Shown: piece after piece, positions 58,514 through 64,000 of the stretch | Numbering within the stretch: position 1 is the first letter of the stretch | Layout of the letters: each line of letters begins with the position of its first letter | NCBI RefSeq assembly: GCF_018613835.1 | Contig: NZ_JAGGPM010000006.1 | Span: 1-64,000 of the forward strand | Length of the DNA stretch: 64,000 nt | Direction: 5' to 3' | Origin: Arthrobacter sp. ISL-5 | GTDB lineage: Bacteria; Actinomycetota; Actinomycetes; Actinomycetales; Micrococcaceae | The notes under the pieces: model-generated | The model's database searches: none | What the model saw: only the letters and a program-made list of their open reading frames with translations | Told to the model about the DNA's origin: nothing | Translations under genes and position numbers: made by a program

Positions 58514-60910
58514 AAGGGCAGTGGACGCGCGAGGATCCGCCGCACGTTCATGCGGCGGGGCCGCGGTCTCCGTCGCGTCCCGGAGCAGGACGTCGATCAG
58601 CGTCACGGCGGCGTCCTTGTCCAGCGGGTTGTTCTTGTTCCCACATTTCGGAGACTGGACACACGAGGGACATCCGGACTCGCACTCGCATGCCTCGATG
58701 GCGTCCCTTGTGGCAGTAAGCCACACCTTGGCCTTGTCGAAGCCCCGCTCCGCAAAGCCCGCGCCGCCGGGGTGCCCGTCGTACACAAATATGGTGGGCA
58801 CGCCGGTGTCCGCGTGGATCGCGGTGGAAACGCCGCCGATGTCCCAGCGGTCGCTCGACGCAACCAGCGGCAGCAGCCCGATGGCGGCGTGCTCTGCGGC
58901 GTGGAGGGCGCCGGGGAACTGTGCCTCGATCAGGCCGGCTCCGGTGAGCGACCGGTTGTCCATGACGAACCACACGGCCTTCGTAAACAGCTCCCGTGCG
59001 CCGAGCTCCAGGGGCTCCTCGCCCAGCACCTCATTCGAAATCAGTGCCTTCCGCTGAAATGAGACCACCTGTGTCGTTACCTTCACATCGCCGAAGTGCA
59101 CGGCGACGTCCCCCCACTGGACCGACCGCCGGGTTTCGAGCACCTCAATCTGGGTTATGTCCCGGGCGGTGGTGTAGTAGTCGGGGTTGGCTCGGCGCAC
59201 CACCACGCAGTGATCGGCCTCGTTCAGGTCCTCCACCACATAGCTGTCGCCCTGATGGACATAGATGGCGCCGGTGTGCGCCTGGTAATGGGTCTGCGGC
59301 GAATCCATGGTCCCCAGCAGTGACCCCGTGTCTGCGTCAACGATGCTCACCGGTCCTCCGCCGTCGGCCCTCAGGTTCACCATGCCGGCCGCGCTCTGGG
59401 GATGAGTCCAGAACCATCCGGCCGGGCGTCGCCGCAGGTAGCCCTGGGCTACCAGCTGTCCGAGGAGCTTCTCGGCCGTGGCACCGAAAAGAGGCAGCTC
59501 CGCCACGCCCACCGGAAGCTCGGCAGCGGCGGCGCACAGATGGGGTCCGAGCACGTAGGGGTTCGACGGGTCAAAGACGGTTGCCTCGACCGACACGTCG
59601 AAGATGGCCTCGGGATGGTTCACCAAGTAGGTGTCCAGCGGGTCGTCGCTGGCCACGAAGGCGGCGATCGCATCCTGCCCGGCGCGGCCCGCCCTGCCGA
59701 TCTGCTGGAAAAGGGATGCCCTGGTCCCGGGCCAGCCGGCGACCAGCACCGCGTCAAGCCCAGAGATGTCGATGCCCAGCTCGAGGGCTGATGTGCTCGA
59801 AATGCCTAGCAGCTGGCCTGCCCTCAGCGCCTTTTCCAGGGCGCGGCGTTCCTCCGGGAGATAGCCGGACCGGTACGCGGCCACTCGTTGGGGCAGGCTC
59901 GGATCAACCTCGTCAAGCAGCCGTTTAGCGATCGACGAGATGGTTTCGGCGCCCCGCCTGGACTTGATGAAAGCGATGGTACGGATCCGGGAAGAGACAA
60001 GGTTCGCGAGCAGGTCGGCGGTCTCGGCCACGGCAGTCCGGCGTTCCTTGGCGCCGTTCTCGCCCCGCACCTCGGTCAGCGCGGGCTCCCAGAACGCCAC
60101 TGTGGTGGCGCCGTGCGGTGAGAAATCTTCGGCCACGCCGCGGACGGGCGCGCCGATCAGCCGGCCAAATGAGGTCTCGGGTTCCGACGCCGTGGCGGAA
60201 GCCGCGATGAAGACCGGGCCGGGGAAGGACGTGCCGGCTCCGTAGTAGGCGCAGATGCGCCGCAGCCGCCGCATCAGGTTGGCCACGTGGGATCCGAAGA
60301 CACCCCGGTAGCTGTGGGCCTCGTCCACGATCACGTAGCGCAGCCGCCGGAAAAACCCCGCCCACCAGGCATGGTTGGGCAGGATTCCGAAGTGCAGCAT
60401 GTCAGGGTTGGCCAGGATGAAGTTGGCGTGGTCCCGGATCCATCGCCGCGAGGCCTGGTCCGTGTCGCCGTCGTAGGTTTCGGCCCGGACGGTCGGGAGC
60501 TTCAACGAGCGGATCGCCGCGAGCTGGTCGGCGGCCAGCGCCTTGGTGGGGGAGAGATAGAGTGTCACGGCGCCGTCGTCGTGGATTTTTCCGGGCTCGG
60601 AGAGGACGCGGAGCTCGGAACGGTGGATCGCGTCCAGCGCCGGCAGCTGGTAGGCCAGCGACTTTCCGGACGCCGTGCCGGTGGCGATCACGACGTGCTC
60701 GCCGGCATGGGCAATGTTGGCCGCCCGGACCTGATGACGGTAGGGCTGCTGGATGCCCAGATTGCCGTAAGCCCTCACAATGTCCGGATGGGCCCAGTCA
60801 GGCCACGGTTCGTGCACCGCCTCGCGGGCCGGGATGGTCCGCACATGCCGGAGCTGCTCCGGGTCCGGGCCGCGGCCCAGCAAAGGAATCAGCGAGTCAT
60901 GGGGGTTCAC
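58511..60910 (-). CDS. DEAD/DEAH-box helicase with DUF1998 domain (MrfA-like)
   Basis: A 799-residue superfamily 2 helicase. Motif I is ATGTASGKS, motif II VDEAH, motif III SATA, and motif VI QQIGRAGRAG, with GIDISGLD between. The C-terminal DUF1998 domain carries a four-cysteine cluster in CECESGCPSC and SPKCGN. This matches Bacillus MrfA/YprA, a 3'-5' DNA helicase in mitomycin repair, and M. tuberculosis Rv3649. A helicase of this type next to tad genes is also the arrangement in Mycobacterium. ATG 60910 starts at MNPHDSLIPLL. Confidence 0.92.
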   Translation of the reverse strand: MNPHDSLIPLLGRGPDPEQLRHVRTIPAREAVHEPWPDWAHPDIVRAYGNLGIQQPYRHQVRAANIAHAGEHVVIATGTASGKSLAYQLPALDAIHRSELRVLSEPGKIHDDGAVTLYLSPTKALAADQLAAIRSLKLPTVRAETYDGDTDQASRRWIRDHANFILANPDMLHFGILPNHAWWAGFFRRLRYVIVDEAHSYRGVFGSHVANLMRRLRRICAYYGAGTSFPGPVFIAASATASEPETSFGRLIGAPVRGVAEDFSPHGATTVAFWEPALTEVRGENGAKERRTAVAETADLLANLVSSRIRTIAFIKSRRGAETISSIAKRLLDEVDPSLPQRVAAYRSGYLPEERRALEKALRAGQLLGISSTSALELGIDISGLDAVLVAGWPGTRASLFQQIGRAGRAGQDAIAAFVASDDPLDTYLVNHPEAIFDVSVEATVFDPSNPYVLGPHLCAAAAELPVGVAELPLFGATAEKLLGQLVAQGYLRRRPAGWFWTHPQSAAGMVNLRADGGGPVSIVDADTGSLLGTMDSPQTHYQAHTGAIYVHQGDSYVVEDLNEADHCVVVRRANPDYYTTARDITQIEVLETRRSVQWGDVAVHFGDVKVTTQVVSFQRKALISNEVLGEEPLELGARELFTKAVWFVMDNRSLTGAGLIEAQFPGALHAAEHAAIGLLPLVASSDRWDIGGVSTAIHADTGVPTIFVYDGHPGGAGFAERGFDKAKVWLTATRDAIEACECESGCPSCVQSPKCGNKNNPLDKDAAVTLIDVLLRDATETAAPPHERAADPRASTAL

Positions 60911-61001
60911 CCCAACATTGTTTCATCCGGGTAAAAATCGCCGCCGAAACCCAATCCGGTACCCAGGCCGGAGCCTGCCCGGAGCCGCGTGGAGAGGACT
61001 G

Positions 61002-61694
61002 TCAGCTTACGGAAAGGTCGGCGCCCTCATCGGAGGCGGAGAGCATCAGGACGTGGCATACCGAGGTCCAGCCAAGGTGCGAGTACAGCTTCTGTCCGTC
61101 GAGGGACGCCAGCAACAGGCCGTCCTCCACGTCATGCTCGAACGCCTGGGCCGCCAGCGCCTTCATGATGAAGCTGCCCAGCCCGCGACGTTGGAAGGCC
61201 GGCTCGGTCACGATCTTGTCGAACACCGCGGTCCCGTTGACAACGAAGACCTGCCCGCTCGCCGCCAGCGTGTCGCCGGCGCGCACCACGGCATGGTGAA
61301 CGCCGTTGGATTCTGTCGTTTCCAGCGACAGTTCATCGTCGGATAGCCACGGATCCTCGGCGTCCTGGGTTTCCATGTCCACGACCATCATGCTCTGGGA
61401 CGCCGACGTGACGTTGAGCCCGTGCTGCTCTGCCAAGGTCTTGTAGCGAAGTACATCATTGGTCAGGATGGTTAGCACCCGGGCCGGAACCTCGGCCGTC
61501 TTGGCGGCCAGCGCAGTAAACTCAGTGTCCGAGGGGTCTGACGCAAAATACTCCCAGTCCCCGGTGGTGTCGGCACGCAGGGCGGCCGGGAACCGACCTT
61601 CTGTGGCGGTCTCGTAGCCCCGGCAGCCAGCCCAGCCGGCTACCCAGACTTCAAGCAGATGGGTGATATCTCCAACCATGGCTTCTGGCGTCAT
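61002..61694 (-). CDS. GNAT family N-acetyltransferase
   Basis: A 230-residue protein with an N-terminal half of unclear fold and a C-terminal GNAT domain. The acetyl-CoA-binding motif A is IVTEPAFQRRGLGSFIMKAL, with the pyrophosphate loop QRRGLG intact. The substrate is unknown. ATG 61694 lacks a visible ribosome-binding site. It stands alone, downstream of nothing in its direction. Confidence 0.85.
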   Translation of the reverse strand: MTPEAMVGDITHLLEVWVAGWAGCRGYETATEGRFPAALRADTTGDWEYFASDPSDTEFTALAAKTAEVPARVLTILTNDVLRYKTLAEQHGLNVTSASQSMMVVDMETQDAEDPWLSDDELSLETTESNGVHHAVVRAGDTLAASGQVFVVNGTAVFDKIVTEPAFQRRGLGSFIMKALAAQAFEHDVEDGLLLASLDGQKLYSHLGWTSVCHVLMLSASDEGADLSVS

Positions 61695-61897
61695 GTGATG
61701 AGACTATTCCAGCGCTGTCACAAGTAACAGGGCTTTGGAACTTGCTTATGCAATTGTGATGGGCTGGGCCCGGCAACGTGGCGGCCCGTCGTGGGGCTCC
61801 CTCGCGGACGCCCCGAAAACCGGAGTGCCGTACCTCGTGCCTTCGCCTTCAGTCCCCTGAGTCCGGAGGTTTCTATGCACCAAGTACCCTTAAATAC

Positions 61898-62791
61898 GTG
61901 GCTTTGAACCGAATCGTGCTCTTTTACGGCTTTACCCCCATCGCGGACCCGGACGCCGTCCGGCTCTGGCAGCGAGCTCTCTGCGAAAAGCTCGGTCTGA
62001 CCGGGCGCATCCTCATCTCCAGGGACGGCATCAATGCCACCGTCGGCGGTGAGCTTAACGCCGTCAAGCAGTACGTGAAGACCACCCGTGAATACAAGGG
62101 CTTCCACGGCATCGACGTGAAGTGGTCCGACGGCGGGGCGGAGGACTTCCCGCGGCTGAGCGTCAAGGTCCGCGACGAGATCGTTTCCTTCGGCGCCCCG
62201 GGGGAGCTGAAGGTGAACGAGAACGGCGTCGTGGGCGGCGGAACGCACCTTAAGCCCGAGGAGCTCCACGAGCTGGTGGACGCAAAGAAGCAGAGCGGCG
62301 AAGAGGTTGTCTTCTTCGACGGGCGCAACGCCTTCGAGGCGCAGATCGGCAAGTTCAAGGATGCGATTGTCCCGGATGTCGCCACCACGCATGACTTCAT
62401 CAAGGAACTCGACTCCGGCAAGTACGACTCCCTCAAGGACAAGCCGGTGGTCACCTACTGCACTGGCGGCATCCGCTGCGAGGTGCTCTCCAGCCTCATG
62501 GTGAACCGGGGCTTTAAGGAGGTGTACCAGCTTGACGGCGGCATCGTCCGGTACGGCGAAGCGTTCAAGGACCAGGGCCTCTGGGAAGGCTCGCTGTACG
62601 TCTTTGACAAGCGCATGCACCTTGAATTTAGCGAGGACGCCAAGACCATCGGCGAGTGCGTCCGCTGTGCGGCACCCACGAACAAATTCGAGAACTGTTC
62701 GAACCCCAGCTGCCGCACGCTCACGCTGTACTGCGCCGGGTGCGCCTCCAGCCCGGAAACCCTGCGCTGCCCGGACGGTTGCGCGGCCTGA
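61898..62791 (+). CDS. trhO: tRNA uridine-34 hydroxylase, rhodanese-like
   Basis: A 297-residue TrhO/YceA-type protein that hydroxylates uridine 34 of some tRNAs. An N-terminal acylphosphatase-like domain ([16 protein letters not shown]) is followed by a rhodanese domain with the active Cys188 in YCTGGIRCE and a C-terminal cysteine-rich part ([25 protein letters not shown]) that probably binds zinc. GTG 61898 fits the family N-terminus, but no ribosome-binding site is near. TACCCT ends six bases before it, so a leaderless mRNA is possible. Confidence 0.92.
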   Translation: MALNRIVLFYGFTPIADPDAVRLWQRALCEKLGLTGRILISRDGINATVGGELNAVKQYVKTTREYKGFHGIDVKWSDGGAEDFPRLSVKVRDEIVSFGAPGELKVNENGVVGGGTHLKPEELHELVDAKKQSGEEVVFFDGRNAFEAQIGKFKDAIVPDVATTHDFIKELDSGKYDSLKDKPVVTYCTGGIRCEVLSSLMVNRGFKEVYQLDGGIVRYGEAFKDQGLWEGSLYVFDKRMHLEFSEDAKTIGECVRCAAPTNKFENCSNPSCRTLTLYCAGCASSPETLRCPDGCAA

Positions 62792-62848
62792 CCCCGCCCG
62801 GCCCCCCGCGTGCCTGAGCGTCACTGGCACCGGCGCACTGGCAACCCG

Positions 62849-63412
62849 TCAGATCCTGCTGATGCGGTAGGCGAAGTTTGCGTCCGACCTGGCCTCCACC
62901 GTCATCCGGAGCACGGAGTCCTTAGAAAGGTGCACAACGTTGACCCGCGACGTGCCGCACCGCAGGCTGAGGTCCACCAGCGCGAATTCGGCGTCGCGCA
63001 CCGTGAAGGAGACTCTCCGCTCGCTCCGGCAGGCCAGCGTGAGGGAGTATGTTCCGCTGGGCAGCTGTCCCGTGGTCCCGGTCTTTTGGCGGCCCGCGGT
63101 CACGGTCCCGTAGTTAATGTGAAAAACCTGCCCCTCGGCGTCCGGCAGTACCTCCTTGGCCCACGCGTCGAGCTCGGCGCCCGAGACGGGCCGGTCTTGG
63201 AGGGGATCCCGCGGTATCGCCGCGTCGGTCACCACAGGGGCTCGGGGGAGCTCGCCGCGGCCGTCGTCGTAACTGTATTCACATCCGGCCAGGGCGGCTG
63301 CGGCGGCCAGCACAGCGGAAACCACGACGGCGGCTGCCGGGTTCCGCTGTCGCGGAACCCGCGGATACCGCCCAACGAGACAATGCACGGAGAACATCCG
63401 CACCGTGGGCAT
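62849..63412 (-). CDS. Lipoprotein of unknown function
   Basis: A 187-residue secreted protein. After a basic start, VVVSAVLAAAAALAGC gives a lipoprotein signal with the modified Cys at about 44. The mature part has one conserved region with LPSGTYSLTLACRSERRVSFTV and a second cysteine in LRCGTSRV; these two cysteines may pair. It is similar in plan to the next gene, so the two look like tandem paralogues. Its start could also be a later codon nearer the hydrophobic core. Confidence 0.72.
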   Translation of the reverse strand: MPTVRMFSVHCLVGRYPRVPRQRNPAAAVVVSAVLAAAAALAGCEYSYDDGRGELPRAPVVTDAAIPRDPLQDRPVSGAELDAWAKEVLPDAEGQVFHINYGTVTAGRQKTGTTGQLPSGTYSLTLACRSERRVSFTVRDAEFALVDLSLRCGTSRVNVVHLSKDSVLRMTVEARSDANFAYRISRI

Positions 63413-63618
63413 ACTCCGACTTTAAGCCTGCCGGTGGCGCGAGACCATAGGCGGATGAACACCTGGCTGCAAGCGCATGTCGGCGGAGTTCAGCGCAGCC
63501 CGCCGTCCCGTGGGGCATGGTTCCCGACTGTGACCTGGAACCTGGGAACTTGCAAGGGGGCGAAGCCTTCCGGCACGGCCTCGGGCCGGTGATGAACAGA
63601 AAGCTGATGAACAGAAAG

Positions 63619-64000
63619 CTACTGAACGGGGACCAGCTGGTACGCGTAAATAAGCGGGGCGTCCACGCTGGACGTGCTGATCTCCACCGGCCCGGGTTCC
63701 GGCACCGTGATCTTCACGGTTTCCCGGCTGCCGTTGCACGCTGCGCCGGCGTCCGCGAGCTCTTTCCCTGCCAGTGTCACGGCGAAGAACGCCTTGCCGC
63801 CGCCGTCGCACGTCATGGTCAGCGTGTAGCGGCCCGCCGGCACATTGGCTGCCTCGCGGATGATCCGGTCCCGGTTGAGAATCTTGCCGGCGTCCTCAAG
63901 CACCGCGCCGCTGACGGACGGCAGCGCAGTGGCCTTCCACGCGGGCACGTCGGCGTTTTCGATCGAGACCACGGGCGAGCAGGCGGGCACCGCCAGCAAA
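63619..64000 (-). CDS. Second lipoprotein, paralogue, 5' end beyond the window
   Basis: The 3' part of a gene whose start lies right of the window. The visible 126 residues begin in a signal peptide, LLAVPAC, whose Cys is the likely lipidation site. VPAGRYTLTMTCDGGGKAFFAV and ACNGSRETVKITV parallel PSGTYSLTLACRSERRVSFTV and RCGTSRVNVVHL of the preceding lipoprotein, including the cysteine spacing. Function unknown; possibly a surface-exposed beta-sandwich. Confidence 0.7.
   Translation of the reverse strand, partial: LLAVPACSPVVSIENADVPAWKATALPSVSGAVLEDAGKILNRDRIIREAANVPAGRYTLTMTCDGGGKAFFAVTLAGKELADAGAACNGSRETVKITVPEPGPVEISTSSVDAPLIYAYQLVPVQ

Overview
This is a high-GC chromosomal window from an actinobacterium, most probably a member of the Micrococcaceae close to Arthrobacter or Pseudarthrobacter. 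The placement rests on the protein families present (a stand-alone bacterial sterol-carrier orthologue, DUF2332, asparaginase II, a MarP-type protease, and a Tad locus next to a DUF1998 helicase), on frequent GTG starts and ATGA/GTGA gene overlaps, and on CRP-like TGTGA-N6-TCACA sites. No phage, transposase, CRISPR array or rRNA was seen. One tRNA (Pro, CGG) is present.

Layout. 1-5232: an NCS1 permease, a hydantoin-racemase-like protein and an SDR, followed by a DctA transporter; the permease and dctA share an almost identical 15-bp palindrome in their upstream regions. 5335-5724: SCP orthologue. 6126-11887: a compact operon (membrane GT2 polysaccharide synthase, two membrane-anchored parallel beta-helix proteins, UDP-glucose dehydrogenase) that looks like a synthase-dependent uronate exopolysaccharide system. 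11976-14629: asparaginase and a membrane-anchored Mo-cofactor oxidoreductase. 14767-17054: purD-purC. 17144-18722: an XRE-TPR regulator divergent from a 61-residue secreted peptide gene whose mature end carries the octapeptide IGNWPDPM twice. This has the architecture of an RRNPP-type peptide-signalling pair and is the most unusual object in the window. 18802-24195: a small membrane protein, tRNA-Pro, a heterodimeric ABC exporter and a metallophosphoesterase. 24198-30576: a class A PBP, DUF4177, a RidA-family protein, an odd Nudix protein, a Crp-family regulator and a MarP-like protease. 30624-32140: DUF2332 protein and aroQ.

32266-44386 is a carbohydrate-uptake region: an alpha-galactosidase operon with its ABC permeases and binding protein, a divergent Gfo/Idh oxidoreductase and a LacI regulator, then a second ABC operon with a DeoR regulator. 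Neither ABC operon encodes an ATPase, so a shared MsiK-type ATPase elsewhere is expected. Both promoters have a CRP-like site just downstream of the predicted start, matching the Crp-family regulator encoded at 28521-29198. 44573-46567 is acs. 47000-52566 carries an unknown membrane protein, nth, a CoA-type Nudix enzyme, a DUF1508 protein and an actinobacterial PolA-like polymerase. 52785-58424 is a Tad/Flp pilus locus (TadZ, TadA, TadB, TadC, DUF4244 pilin, two TadE-like proteins), followed by the DUF1998 helicase. The window ends with a GNAT protein, TrhO and two paralogous lipoproteins, the last cut by the window edge.

Limits: domain calls come from motifs read by eye. Operators, promoters and the signalling interpretation are inference from sequence pattern and gene arrangement.
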